This document shows positions 46,386 to 55,056 of a stretch of 64,000 bases of DNA, piece after piece. Origin of the DNA: Thalassotalea sp. (GTDB lineage: Bacteria; Pseudomonadota; Gammaproteobacteria; Enterobacterales; Alteromonadaceae). Under the pieces are notes generated by a model, which saw nothing but the letters and a program-made list of their open reading frames with translations, had not been told where the DNA came from and made no database searches. Each line of letters opens with the position of its first letter. The first letter of the stretch is position 1. Location: contig JAQWHD010000037.1 of the NCBI GenBank assembly GCA_029237915.1, forward strand, positions 1 to 64,000. Direction: 5' to 3'. Both the position numbers and the translations under genes were made by a program.

Positions 46386-46494
46386 ATGCTTAAAAATCGT
46401 GATTAATTAATCAAATTTGTATTTGTTTTCGCAAAAAAAGTAATCTAATGATAAACTTAGAATCAATAATACTTATCACCTTGTTGTTGTTTTT

Positions 46495-48885
46495 ATGACT
46501 ATAAATCGCTATTTCAATGGTATTTTTTTACTTCTACTGTTTGTTATTACCGCAAATATTTCTGCATTTTATTTTTACCAACAATCTGAACAACAATTAA
46601 GCGACCTACAAAACGACCGTTTGGCGATAATGGAGCTGTCTGCACAAGTACGTGACACCTCAAATAAACTTACTAGAACCTCTAGAACTTATGTGGTCAC
46701 CGGAGATAAAACCTACGCACGGTACTTTAGTGAGATATTAGATATTCATAGTGGTAAGCGCCCTCGCCCAGCGCATTACTTTAGTATTTATTGGGACAAA
46801 CTGCACACTAGAACAGAACGAAAAATAAATAGAGAAGTGCCCTTACTAGAGATAATTAATAGCTTGATCACTCCCGAAGAGCATTTATTAATATTAAGAA
46901 ATGCCGTGTCGCTTAGCAACAATATAAACAAGATAGAGCTACAGGCTGTTAATTTATACGATCAAGAGCAAGCTACCAGTAAAGAGCAAGCATTAGAATT
47001 ACTTTATGGAAAACACTATTTAAAGCTTAAAAGTGAAATGATGGAACAAATTGACGTTTTTGAAGCTGCTTACGATAAATGGCATTTTCAACAAATGTTA
47101 ACATTAGAGCAGCAAATCAAGTGGGCTAAATTTACTAAGCTAATTTTTCAAATAACGTTTTTACTAACGCTTTTATCGATCCGCTTCTTTTTAATTAAAA
47201 ATGTAAGTGGCCCGCTAACGGCATTAACCCAATACGCCAAACATATTGCTAAAGGTGATTTTTCTAGCCCTATCAGGGTAACAACAAATACTGCTGATAT
47301 TGCATTACTAGCAAAGTCTATGCAGCAGATGCAAGATGACATAGCGCAAACGTTAGCTCGTTTTGAAGCTCAAACGACACTTGCCGAGCAAGCAAAACAC
47401 CAAGCACAATCAGCGAATAAAAGTCGTGGTGAATTCTTAGCGAATATGAGCCATGAAATCCGCACCCCGATGAATGGCATAATAGGATTAAGTCAATTAT
47501 TACAGCAGCAACAGTTAGCAAGTGAAGAGCAGGCATACGTAGATAAAATTCTTTTATCTGCGCAACAATTATTAGATATTCTTAACGACATTTTAGATTT
47601 TTCTAAAATAGATTCAGATAAATTGCATATCGAAAATATTGAATTTAACCTGAAAACCCTATTTGACCGGATCAGTAATGTGTTGGCTGTTCAGGCAAGT
47701 AATAAGAATTTAGAACTTATTTACGACATCCCTGCTGAGTTACCTATGTTGCATTTTGGCGATCCTATTCGTATCGGCCAAGTATTAATGAACTTAACAT
47801 CGAATGCGATTAAGTTTACCGAGCAAGGTAACATCACAATTAAGCTGAGAAATGAAAATAACCAGCTATTATTATCGGTTATAGATACTGGTGTAGGCTT
47901 GAGTGAGCAACAACTTAAACATATATTCCAACCATTCTCGCAAGCGGATAACTCGATAACTCGAAAATTTGGCGGCACTGGCCTAGGGTTAACCATTTGC
48001 AAAAGCTTAACTGCATTAATGAATGGTGAGCTATCGGTTACTTCAACTAAAGGAGAAGGTAGTAGCTTTACATTAACCCTTCCAATCAGCAAAACATTGA
48101 GCAGTGTTGCTTCAGATCTAAACAAAACTCCGCTGACTCTATATTCTGATAATTTGCACCACCAACGGCTATGTGAAAGTAACGCTAAGTTTCATAATAT
48201 GGAATTTAATCACTTTCCTATAAAGCAATTAGAGCAGCCTCTAGTAGAGGCAAATGACGATTGTTTAGTGATAATAGATTGTCATTCTTTAGCAATAAAA
48301 ACGGTTGCCGATATTGCTCAACAGCAACAATCAATATTGGAAAACTGCAAGGTTAAATTAGCTATTTTAACCAATATCAACCAAAGTGAGCATAGAGAGC
48401 AATTTGCTTATAAAAACGATAAAGTTAATATTCATTGCCCTTTGCTATTTGCTGAAATATTAGATGTATTAAAAGCGCCACAGAAAAAAACTGCCGGCAC
48501 TGACTCTGAACAAGTATTCAGTGGTATTAGAGTGCTGCTTGCTGAAGACTTTAAATTAAATCAGATCGTCGCTAAAGGGCTGCTAGAAAAGCTTGGCTTG
48601 CAAGTAGATATTGTCGAAGATGGTCAGCAAGCGCTGAACGCCATAGCAGAAAATAAATACTGTATGATCTTTATGGATGTTCATATGCCAGTAATGGATG
48701 GGCATGAAGCCACTAAAAAAATAAGATCTCAAACTCAGTTTGATGATTTGCCTATTATTGCATTAACAGCAGATGCACAAAAAGAACATATGGAAAAGTG
48801 TATAGCCTCGGGCATGAATGACTTTTTGTCGAAACCCTTTATGCTTGCCGACATTGAAAAGATAATTCACAAACACTTAAAGTAA
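46495..48885 (+). CDS. Hybrid sensor histidine kinase
   Basis: A 796-residue inner-membrane kinase. Two transmembrane helices (about 8-28 and 212-235) flank a helical periplasmic sensor. They are followed by HAMP, HisKA with the phospho-His in [11 protein letters not shown] (near 320), HATPase_c with [16 protein letters not shown] and GGTGLGLT, and a C-terminal receiver with the phospho-Asp in [11 protein letters not shown] (near 727). A degenerate receiver-like segment may lie between about 545 and 665. No Hpt domain or cognate regulator is adjacent, so its output is unknown. Confidence 0.92.
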   Translation: MTINRYFNGIFLLLLFVITANISAFYFYQQSEQQLSDLQNDRLAIMELSAQVRDTSNKLTRTSRTYVVTGDKTYARYFSEILDIHSGKRPRPAHYFSIYWDKLHTRTERKINREVPLLEIINSLITPEEHLLILRNAVSLSNNINKIELQAVNLYDQEQATSKEQALELLYGKHYLKLKSEMMEQIDVFEAAYDKWHFQQMLTLEQQIKWAKFTKLIFQITFLLTLLSIRFFLIKNVSGPLTALTQYAKHIAKGDFSSPIRVTTNTADIALLAKSMQQMQDDIAQTLARFEAQTTLAEQAKHQAQSANKSRGEFLANMSHEIRTPMNGIIGLSQLLQQQQLASEEQAYVDKILLSAQQLLDILNDILDFSKIDSDKLHIENIEFNLKTLFDRISNVLAVQASNKNLELIYDIPAELPMLHFGDPIRIGQVLMNLTSNAIKFTEQGNITIKLRNENNQLLLSVIDTGVGLSEQQLKHIFQPFSQADNSITRKFGGTGLGLTICKSLTALMNGELSVTSTKGEGSSFTLTLPISKTLSSVASDLNKTPLTLYSDNLHHQRLCESNAKFHNMEFNHFPIKQLEQPLVEANDDCLVIIDCHSLAIKTVADIAQQQQSILENCKVKLAILTNINQSEHREQFAYKNDKVNIHCPLLFAEILDVLKAPQKKTAGTDSEQVFSGIRVLLAEDFKLNQIVAKGLLEKLGLQVDIVEDGQQALNAIAENKYCMIFMDVHMPVMDGHEATKKIRSQTQFDDLPIIALTADAQKEHMEKCIASGMNDFLSKPFMLADIEKIIHKHLK

Positions 48886-48889
48886 AAAA

Positions 48890-48910
48890 AGCTAATGCAG
48901 GGCATTAGCT
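48890..48910. repeat. Perfect 9-bp hairpin after the kinase gene
   Basis: AGCTAATGC and GCATTAGCT flank a 3-nt loop, 5 bp after the stop codon. On the plus strand no T tract follows. On the minus strand a run of seven T follows, so it would stop antisense transcription. It is the first of three consecutive inverted repeats. Confidence 0.75.
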
Positions 48911-48912
48911 AA

Positions 48913-48939
48913 AACGATCACACGGGGTGTGTAGGCGTT
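48913..48939. repeat. Interrupted hairpin AACG-CACAC/GTGTG-CGTT
   Basis: CACAC (48919-48923) and GTGTG (48927-48931) form a stem around GGG. Outer arms AACG (48913-48916) and CGTT (48936-48939) could extend it across small internal loops. Confidence 0.5.
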
Positions 48940-48964
48940 ATAGTAAGGTAATTACCTTGCTATA
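48939..48964. promoter_or_regulatory. 26-bp near-perfect palindrome upstream of rcsF
   Basis: The sequence reads TATAG, T, AAGGTAA, TTACCTT, G, CTATA. It is symmetric except for one pair. It ends 33 bp before the rcsF ATG and overlaps the likely promoter region (TATAGA at 48961), so it may be an operator. Confidence 0.5.
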
Positions 48965-48997
48965 GAATTTAACTTAGCAAAAGAATATGACACTTTT

Positions 48998-49405
48998 ATG
49001 AAACCATTAAAAACAATGACAAACTCTTTATACAAACGCTTATTATTAATTATAAGTATTGGCTTAGTTAGCGCTTGTAGCTCAAATATGGACGTGGAAA
49101 CTAATTTAGATGCAGAAAACTTTGAGAGTTACTTTGCCACAGGTTCGGTTGTTGTTTATCAAGACGAAAGTGAATTTAGCGGTCCATCAAACTTTGTTGG
49201 TATTGTTGAAGGAGAAAGCTGTAAAGCGAAAGAGAATAGCGTACCAGCAAACGCTGCTGATGCCAGAACAGAAGCGCGTAAAAGAGCGGTTGAGCTAAAT
49301 GCTAATGCCGTTATTTTCACTTCATGTACTCTAATTGAAGATCAACAATGCCTTGAAATGATGGTCTGTTATGGCAAAGCTTACCAAGTTGTTAATAAAG
49401 ATTAA
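48998..49405 (+). CDS. rcsF: RcsF-like outer-membrane stress-sensor lipoprotein
   Basis: A 135-residue lipoprotein with lipobox LVSAC. The mature domain has the RcsF pattern: IVEGESCKAKEN, ARTEARKRAVELNANAVIFTSC, and the last two cysteines in QQCLEMMVCYGKAYQV, giving four cysteines for two disulfides. RcsF signals envelope damage to the Rcs phosphorelay in enterobacteria. It lies 19 bp before trmO; E. coli has rcsF, trmO and proS together. No rcsBCD genes are in the window, so its downstream partner here is unknown. An in-frame ATG at 49016 is an alternative start. Confidence 0.87.
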   Translation: MKPLKTMTNSLYKRLLLIISIGLVSACSSNMDVETNLDAENFESYFATGSVVVYQDESEFSGPSNFVGIVEGESCKAKENSVPANAADARTEARKRAVELNANAVIFTSCTLIEDQQCLEMMVCYGKAYQVVNKD

Positions 49406-49424
49406 CTCTACGATTTAATTTATA

Positions 49425-50165
49425 ATGACTAACTTAACTGAGCCTAGTGTATTTAATTTTGATGCAATTGCCATTGTACACTCTCCCTATAAGCAAAAAT
49501 TTGCCATTCCGCGCCAGCCCGGTTTAGTAACCGCAGCCCATGGAAAGATAGAGCTACTTGCAGACTATAATAATATCGAACTCGTCAGAGATCTCGAGCA
49601 ACATAGTCATCTGTGGGTTATCTTTGTTTTTCATGCAACCTTAGAGCAAGGTTGGAAACCTCTAGTTAAAGCTCCTCGCTTAGGCGGTAACAAGAAAACA
49701 GGAGTACTAGCAACTCGCTCAACATTTAGACCAAACCCTATCGGCATGTCAGTAGTTAAGCTGGAAAACATCACTAAACAAGATGGCAAGATATACATTA
49801 ATATATCTGGGTTAGATTTATTAGATGGCACACCAGTGTTAGATATTAAACCTTATATTCCCTATAGTGATTCGATTGTCAGTGCTCGCTCAGAAATGGC
49901 AAGCAATGCGCCACAGCAAGACTTGATAGTAAGTTTTAACGAACAAGCAAGAGCAGAGCTTGAGCAACAAAAAACTATTCATCCAAATTTAGAAACATTT
50001 ATTAGACAGGTGCTTGCACAAGATCCCCGCCCCGCTTATAAAAAACTCAATGATGAGATGCAGGAATACGGGATGAATTTATATGAGTTAAATATCAGGT
50101 GGCAAGTTAAAGAAAGTCAATGTTCGGTTATCAGTATTAGCTGCGCAAAAATCATTAACCAATAA
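49425..50165 (+). CDS. trmO: TrmO (TsaA), tRNA m6t6A37 methyltransferase
   Basis: A 246-residue SAM-dependent enzyme that N6-methylates t6A37 in tRNA-Thr. It has the beta-barrel SAM fold with the TsaA signatures IAIVHSPYKQKFAIPRQPG, HSHLWVIFVFH and TRSTFRPNPIGMSVVKLE, and the C-terminal domain with QDPRPAYKK. Its position after rcsF matches E. coli. Confidence 0.95.
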   Translation: MTNLTEPSVFNFDAIAIVHSPYKQKFAIPRQPGLVTAAHGKIELLADYNNIELVRDLEQHSHLWVIFVFHATLEQGWKPLVKAPRLGGNKKTGVLATRSTFRPNPIGMSVVKLENITKQDGKIYINISGLDLLDGTPVLDIKPYIPYSDSIVSARSEMASNAPQQDLIVSFNEQARAELEQQKTIHPNLETFIRQVLAQDPRPAYKKLNDEMQEYGMNLYELNIRWQVKESQCSVISISCAKIINQ

Positions 50166-50180
50166 AAACATCCCTTAATT

Positions 50181-50208
50181 TTGCTTTACCTTCTGCCCTG
50201 TGTATAAT
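50181..50208 (+). promoter_or_regulatory. Predicted promoter of trhO
   Basis: TTGCTT (50181-50186), a 16-bp spacer and a perfect TATAAT (50203-50208). The start would be near 50215, giving a leader of about 80 nt that contains a small hairpin CCAGA/TCTGG (50261-50277) before the Shine-Dalgarno AAGGAA. Confidence 0.65.
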
Positions 50209-50295
50209 TGCGCCGCTTTGTTTACATAAAATAACAAAGATAACTAATTTATTAACCGCGCCAGATTTACGTTCTGGTCAGCACAAGGAAATACC

Positions 50296-51276
50296 ATGTC
50301 CAATATAGTCGTATCCGCACTATACAAATTTGTCACGCTTGAAAATTTTGAAGAATTAAGAAAACCTATCCATAACGCTATGGAAGAAAATGATGTTAAA
50401 GGCACCCTACTAATAGCTAAAGAAGGTATCAACGGTACTATCGCAGGCTCACGTCAAGGCATAGACAATGTTTTGTCTTACTTAAAAAGTGATGAGCGCT
50501 TAGCTCAGCTTTCACATAAAGAATCATTTACCGATCACCCTCCATTTAAGCGCTGCAAAGTAAAACTTAAAAAAGAAATTGTTACCATGGGTGTTGAAGG
50601 TATAGATCCTAAACAAGTCGTTGGTACTTATATTAAACCACAAGATTGGAACGCGCTTATTTCTGATCCTGAGGTGTTATTAGTAGATACTCGTAACGAT
50701 TACGAGATTGAAATTGGTACATTCAAAAACGCGGTAAACCCTAATACCGAAACCTTTCGTGAATTTCCACAATATGTAAAAGATAATTTAGACCCTGCTA
50801 AACACAAAAAAGTAGCCATGTTTTGTACTGGCGGTATACGCTGTGAAAAATCCACAGCCTATATGAAAGAGCAAGGCTTTGAAGAAGTTTATCACCTTGA
50901 AGGTGGTATTTTAAAATACCTAGAAGAAGTGCCAGAAGAAAACACTATGTGGCAAGGTGACTGCTTTGTTTTTGATGACAGAGTTGCGGTTGATCACTCT
51001 TTAGAAAAAGGGAAGTACGATCAATGTCACGCTTGTCGTATGCCTATTACCGAACAAGAAAAACAATTACCTGAATATGAAAAAGGCGTTAGTTGTCATC
51101 GTTGTATTAATAAAGTTACCGATGAACAGCGCGCACGTTATGCTGAACGTGAAAAGCAAATGAACTTAGCTAAACTCCGTGGTGAAGAGCATATTGGCAG
51201 CGGCGCAGCAAAAACCATTGAAAATCGTAAAGCGATTAAAAAGCAAAGAATTGAGCAACAAAGAACGAGTTCTTAA
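50296..51276 (+). CDS. trhO: TrhO (YceA), tRNA uridine-34 hydroxylase
   Basis: A 326-residue protein that uses O2 to make 5-hydroxyuridine at tRNA position 34. It has an N-terminal acylphosphatase-like domain (about 1-95), a rhodanese domain (about 120-220) with the active-site Cys in [12 protein letters not shown], and a C-terminal Cys-rich segment CHACRMP...CHRCIN. ho5U34 is the precursor that CmoB (20658-21623) modifies, so two steps of this pathway are encoded in the window. Confidence 0.95.
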   Translation: MSNIVVSALYKFVTLENFEELRKPIHNAMEENDVKGTLLIAKEGINGTIAGSRQGIDNVLSYLKSDERLAQLSHKESFTDHPPFKRCKVKLKKEIVTMGVEGIDPKQVVGTYIKPQDWNALISDPEVLLVDTRNDYEIEIGTFKNAVNPNTETFREFPQYVKDNLDPAKHKKVAMFCTGGIRCEKSTAYMKEQGFEEVYHLEGGILKYLEEVPEENTMWQGDCFVFDDRVAVDHSLEKGKYDQCHACRMPITEQEKQLPEYEKGVSCHRCINKVTDEQRARYAEREKQMNLAKLRGEEHIGSGAAKTIENRKAIKKQRIEQQRTSS

Positions 51277-51300
51277 TCTTTTAATGCAATATTAAACTTC

Positions 51301-51328
51301 AAGGCCAGCGCAATATGCTGGCCTTTTT
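51301..51328 (+). terminator. Rho-independent terminator after trhO
   Basis: AAGGCCAGC pairs with GCTGGCCTT around a 7-nt loop, followed by a T tract (51324-51328). It begins 25 bp after the stop codon. Confidence 0.92.
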
Positions 51329-51419
51329 ATTGCTATTTCAATACCTTATTACGACATTTGAAATTTATTTAATTATGCATTAGAATTGTACATTAATTAA
51401 CCACTTTCGAAGTTTTATT

Positions 51420-51605
51420 ATGGCCGACGATAATTCGAATACCGATGATTTAAAGGATGAAAATCAGAGTTTAAATAACAATATTTGCAATGATATTGAA
51501 CATTCTCAAAATGAAGAACACCCCTCTATGTGGTGGCTAAATATCCGCCGCCGATGCCATAAACACAGCACTATCAAGCGTAACCATATTCGCCGAAAAC
51601 ACTAG
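51420..51605 (+). CDS. Small hypothetical protein (61 residues)
   Basis: A short frame whose product is acidic in the first half (MADDNSNTDDLKDENQ) and basic at the end (RRRCHKHSTIKRNHIRRKH), with WW in the middle. It has no transmembrane segment and no domain I recognise. It lies alone between the trhO terminator and proS. There is no clear Shine-Dalgarno sequence. The odd charge split is the main hint that it could be real, and it may bind nucleic acid. It could equally be a chance frame. Confidence 0.4.
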   Translation: MADDNSNTDDLKDENQSLNNNICNDIEHSQNEEHPSMWWLNIRRRCHKHSTIKRNHIRRKH

Positions 51606-51722
51606 TTAATCGCCAGCAAAATTAAGCAAAAAATAAAAACATTAAATTGTGCTTTTTCCTTACTCGCTAGGCTGATAGAATAGCGGCAATTTTCTATTCA
51701 TTTTATTCGGAATTGTACAGCA

Positions 51723-53438
51723 ATGCGTACCAGCCAATACCTACTTTCTACCTTAAAAGAAACACCAGCAAATGCTGAAGTTATTAGTCACCAATTCATG
51801 TTACGTGCGGGTCTTGTTCGCTCTGTAGCTTCAGGTTTATATACTTGGTTACCCACTGGCCTGAAAGTACTAAGGAAAGTTGAAAACATTGTACGCGAAG
51901 AAATGGACCGTGCCGGCGTTATAGAAATGCTTATGCCACTAGTTCAACCTGCCGACTTATGGGAAGAATCAGGTCGTTGGGAAGACTACGGTCCAGAGCT
52001 ATTACGCATTAAAGACAGACACAATCGCTCGTTTGTACTTGGTCCAACTCATGAAGAAGTTATCACTAAGTTAATCAGTTTTGAGCTTAACAGCTATAAA
52101 CAATTACCATTATCGGTTTACCAAGTTCAAACTAAATTCCGTGATGAAATTCGTCCTCGTTTCGGTGTAATGCGTGGCCGTGAGTTCTTAATGAAAGATG
52201 CTTACTCATTCCATTTAGACCAAGAGTGTTTAGAAACAACTTATCAAAAAATGCATGCTGCTTATTGTAAAATATTCGACCGTTTAGGTTTAGATTACCG
52301 CCCAGTATTAGCTGATACAGGTTCTATTGGTGGTGATGCCTCACATGAGTTTCATGTATTAGCAGAATCAGGTGAAGATGATATCGCTTTTAGTGATAGC
52401 AGTGATTACGCAGCCAACATTGAAAAAGCAGAAGCATTAGCGCCAGTAGGCGAGCGTGCAGCGGCAACTCAAGCATTAGAAAAAGTTGCGACACCTAACG
52501 TACACACTATCGAAGAAGTAGCTAATTTCTTAAATGTTGAAGCTAATAAAGTTGCTAAAACACTGTTAGTGTTAGGCGAATGTGAAGACGGTGAAACAGC
52601 GCCAGTAATTGCACTTGTGCTTCGCGGCGACCACGAACTAAACGAAGTTAAAGCTGAAAAAATTGCTGGTATTGCCACGCCATTAACTTTTGCAAGTGAT
52701 GCACAAATCCAAGACGCTGCCGGCTGTGATGCTGGTTCTATTGGACCTGTAGGCTTAAACATCCGCGTTATTGCTGACCGAACAGCAGCACATTTAGCTG
52801 ACTTTGTTTGTGGCGCTAACGAAACAGGTTTCCACAATACTGGTGCTAACTTCGAACGTGACATCACTGACTTTGAAGTTGCCGATATTCGTAATATTGT
52901 TGCTGGCGACCCAAGTCCATGTGGTCAAGGTACGTTAACCATTAAACGCGGTATTGAAGTCGGTCATATTTTCCAATTAGGTGATAAATATGCCAAAGCT
53001 ATGGGCGCCGCAGTATTAAATGACAATGGTAAAAACCAAACGCTTACTATGGGTTGTTACGGTATCGGTGTTTCCCGTATTGTCGCTGCAGCCATTGAAC
53101 AAAACAATGATGAAAATGGCATTATTTGGCCAGATGCAATTGCACCATTTAAAGTTGTGATCATCCCAATGAACATGCACAAGTCTGCACGCGTAAAAGA
53201 AACCGCAGAAAAGCTTTATAGCGAACTGCTAGCTGCCGGTGTTGAAGTAATCATTGATGACCGCAAAGAACGCCCTGGTGTTATGTTTAAAGATGCTGAA
53301 TTAATCGGTATCCCGCACAATATCATTATTGGTGAACGCAACTTAGACAATGAAGAAGTTGAATACAAGCACCGCCGTGGTGGTGATAAAGAAACATTAA
53401 AAATTACTGATGTTGTTGAGTTTATTTCTACAAAATAA
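51723..53438 (+). CDS. proS: Prolyl-tRNA synthetase
   Basis: A 571-residue class II synthetase of bacterial type. It has motif 2 around [25 protein letters not shown], the INS editing domain (about 225-405) that clears Ala-tRNA-Pro, motif 3 near [18 protein letters not shown], and a C-terminal anticodon-binding domain (about 470-571). Confidence 0.98.
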   Translation: MRTSQYLLSTLKETPANAEVISHQFMLRAGLVRSVASGLYTWLPTGLKVLRKVENIVREEMDRAGVIEMLMPLVQPADLWEESGRWEDYGPELLRIKDRHNRSFVLGPTHEEVITKLISFELNSYKQLPLSVYQVQTKFRDEIRPRFGVMRGREFLMKDAYSFHLDQECLETTYQKMHAAYCKIFDRLGLDYRPVLADTGSIGGDASHEFHVLAESGEDDIAFSDSSDYAANIEKAEALAPVGERAAATQALEKVATPNVHTIEEVANFLNVEANKVAKTLLVLGECEDGETAPVIALVLRGDHELNEVKAEKIAGIATPLTFASDAQIQDAAGCDAGSIGPVGLNIRVIADRTAAHLADFVCGANETGFHNTGANFERDITDFEVADIRNIVAGDPSPCGQGTLTIKRGIEVGHIFQLGDKYAKAMGAAVLNDNGKNQTLTMGCYGIGVSRIVAAAIEQNNDENGIIWPDAIAPFKVVIIPMNMHKSARVKETAEKLYSELLAAGVEVIIDDRKERPGVMFKDAELIGIPHNIIIGERNLDNEEVEYKHRRGGDKETLKITDVVEFISTK

Positions 53439-53462
53439 TCAAACAGTAATTCAATGATAAAG

Positions 53463-53487
53463 GAGCATCTTATGGTGCTCTTTTTTT
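53463..53487 (+). terminator. Rho-independent terminator after proS
   Basis: GAGCATC pairs with GGTGCTC (one G-U pair) around loop TTAT, followed by seven T residues. Confidence 0.88.
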
Positions 53488-53946
53488 ATGGAATTTTTTT
53501 AGAATGTAATACAAATTATTACTAGCTTTTATAATTATAAATCGTTTAATATTGCCCCAATATGAACAGGGCTTATTTTATAGCAATTTTATTAAATCGA
53601 TATTAGCCTTCATAAAGGTCTTACTTATGCATTTCCAATGCAACCTTTAAGTAAATAATTTTTTAATAACTAAGCTTTATCCTTATTTAAAGAGACAGTT
53701 TAGCTATTTTTAATGGAGAACAAATAAATCGAATGTAGAGATAAATATAACAGGTACTTACCTTTTGAAAATATTTACTCATTAATTCTACATTTTAAAA
53801 TTATTGATCTAAATTAAATGGTAGAAGAAATTTGTCTTCATTAATTATCATTTAGATTTTTGCTTTAATTGTTTATTTCATCACAGTTACACACACTTTC
53901 AACAAGTAAAGCGTTAGTAACTGAATGACTTAGTTGTTTTAACTTT
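53488..53946. other. Long gene-free stretch before the ATP-grasp gene
   Basis: This stretch lies between the proS terminator and the structured leader at 53947. It is very AT-rich and I find no reading frame worth reporting. A perfect TATAAT occurs at 53530-53535 but without a convincing -35. Most of the stretch is probably promoter and upstream control sequence for the operon at 54022. Confidence 0.6.
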
Positions 53947-54014
53947 GCGGTCTTCATTAACAAACATATCCTCTTCTTAAACAGAGAAACTCTGAAGACT
54001 GCCTTTTACAAGGC
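53947..54014 (+). promoter_or_regulatory. Structured leader that may bury the ribosome-binding site
   Basis: Two alternative stems share bases. Stem A pairs GCGGTCTTCA (53947-53956) with TGAAGACTGC (53993-54002), ten pairs with one G-U. Stem B pairs GCCTT (54001-54005) with AAGGC (54010-54014); its right arm is the likely Shine-Dalgarno sequence, 8 nt before the ATG at 54022. The stems overlap at 54001-54002, so they exclude each other. A third small stem CAGAG/CTCTG (53982-53994) competes with stem A. This could be a regulatory leader, but no family is recognised. Confidence 0.4.
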
Positions 54015-54021
54015 GTTATAA

Positions 54022-55056
54022 ATGAACATACTTTTTTTGATGTATTCATGGGATAAAATTGATCCTGAAACAGATTCTACATTACGTTTAATACATGAAT
54101 GTGTATCTCGTGGCCACACAGTTGCGATCACAACTCCAAACAATCTAACTATGCGCGACTCTGTTGCTAGCGCTTTTTGTCAGGTTTTTTCACAAGCGCC
54201 GGCGCCTGCAAATATTGTGTCATTTTATAAAAAAGCTAAGTTTAAAAAATCTAGGTTACCGCTTGCCGGTTTTGACACCATTATTATGCGTGCCAATCCT
54301 CCACTAGATCCGATTGCTTTAAACTTCTTAGATTCAGTTCGTGAAGACGTTTTCATCATGAATGATATTGACGGTTTACGTATAGCAAATAACAAGCTTT
54401 ACACTGCATCATTCGACGATCCTAATAATAAGTTTATTCCGGTTACCCATGTATCAAAAACACCAGAATACTTAGAAGAAGTATTACGCGAATCGGCAAC
54501 CGATAAAATGATCATGAAACCACTCGATGGCTATGGTGGTGCTGGTGTTATTTTGGTTGAAAAACATGCGCAAAAAAGTTTCCATTCGTTATTAGAGTTT
54601 TACATTAATAGCGGTAAAGGTGGTAACTACGTTATTTTACAAGAGTATGTTGAAGGCGCTGATGCAGGCGATGTGCGTGTGTTGATGTTAAATGGCGAAC
54701 CAATTGGTGCAATGAAACGCGTCCCTTGTGACGGAGAAGTACGCTCAAATGTACACGCTGGTGGTACCGTTGTAAAACATACCCTCACAAAAAATGAAAA
54801 GGCTCTGTGTAAGCACATTGGCCCTAAATTAGTTCGTGATGGTTTATATTTTGTTGGCATTGATTTGATCAGTGAAAAACTCATTGAAGTGAACGTGCAA
54901 AGCCCAGGTGGCATTATGCGTATCAACCGTTTAAACAACGTTAAGCTGCAAAAGAAAGTGATTGATTTTATCGAAAGCGTGATCAACGCCAAAGAAGCAT
55001 TAACCTTACGTAAAACTGAATTTAGAAAGGCGATAAAAGATGCTCACGCTATCTGA
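54022..55056 (+). CDS. GshB-like ATP-grasp ligase
   Basis: A 344-residue ATP-grasp enzyme related to glutathione synthetase. The N-terminal domain resembles the GshB substrate domain. ATP-grasp motifs are visible: KPLDGYGGAGVI (166-177), QEYVEG (207-212), VRVLMLNGEPIGAMKR (218-233), RSNVHAGG (241-248) and the metal site IEVNVQSPGG (288-297). E. coli GshB has INVTSPT at the last site, so substrates may differ. No gshA is adjacent, and the gene overlaps the next one by 17 bp. It probably joins a carboxylate to an amine or peptide; true GshB activity is possible but less likely in this setting. Confidence 0.82.
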   Translation: MNILFLMYSWDKIDPETDSTLRLIHECVSRGHTVAITTPNNLTMRDSVASAFCQVFSQAPAPANIVSFYKKAKFKKSRLPLAGFDTIIMRANPPLDPIALNFLDSVREDVFIMNDIDGLRIANNKLYTASFDDPNNKFIPVTHVSKTPEYLEEVLRESATDKMIMKPLDGYGGAGVILVEKHAQKSFHSLLEFYINSGKGGNYVILQEYVEGADAGDVRVLMLNGEPIGAMKRVPCDGEVRSNVHAGGTVVKHTLTKNEKALCKHIGPKLVRDGLYFVGIDLISEKLIEVNVQSPGGIMRINRLNNVKLQKKVIDFIESVINAKEALTLRKTEFRKAIKDAHAI

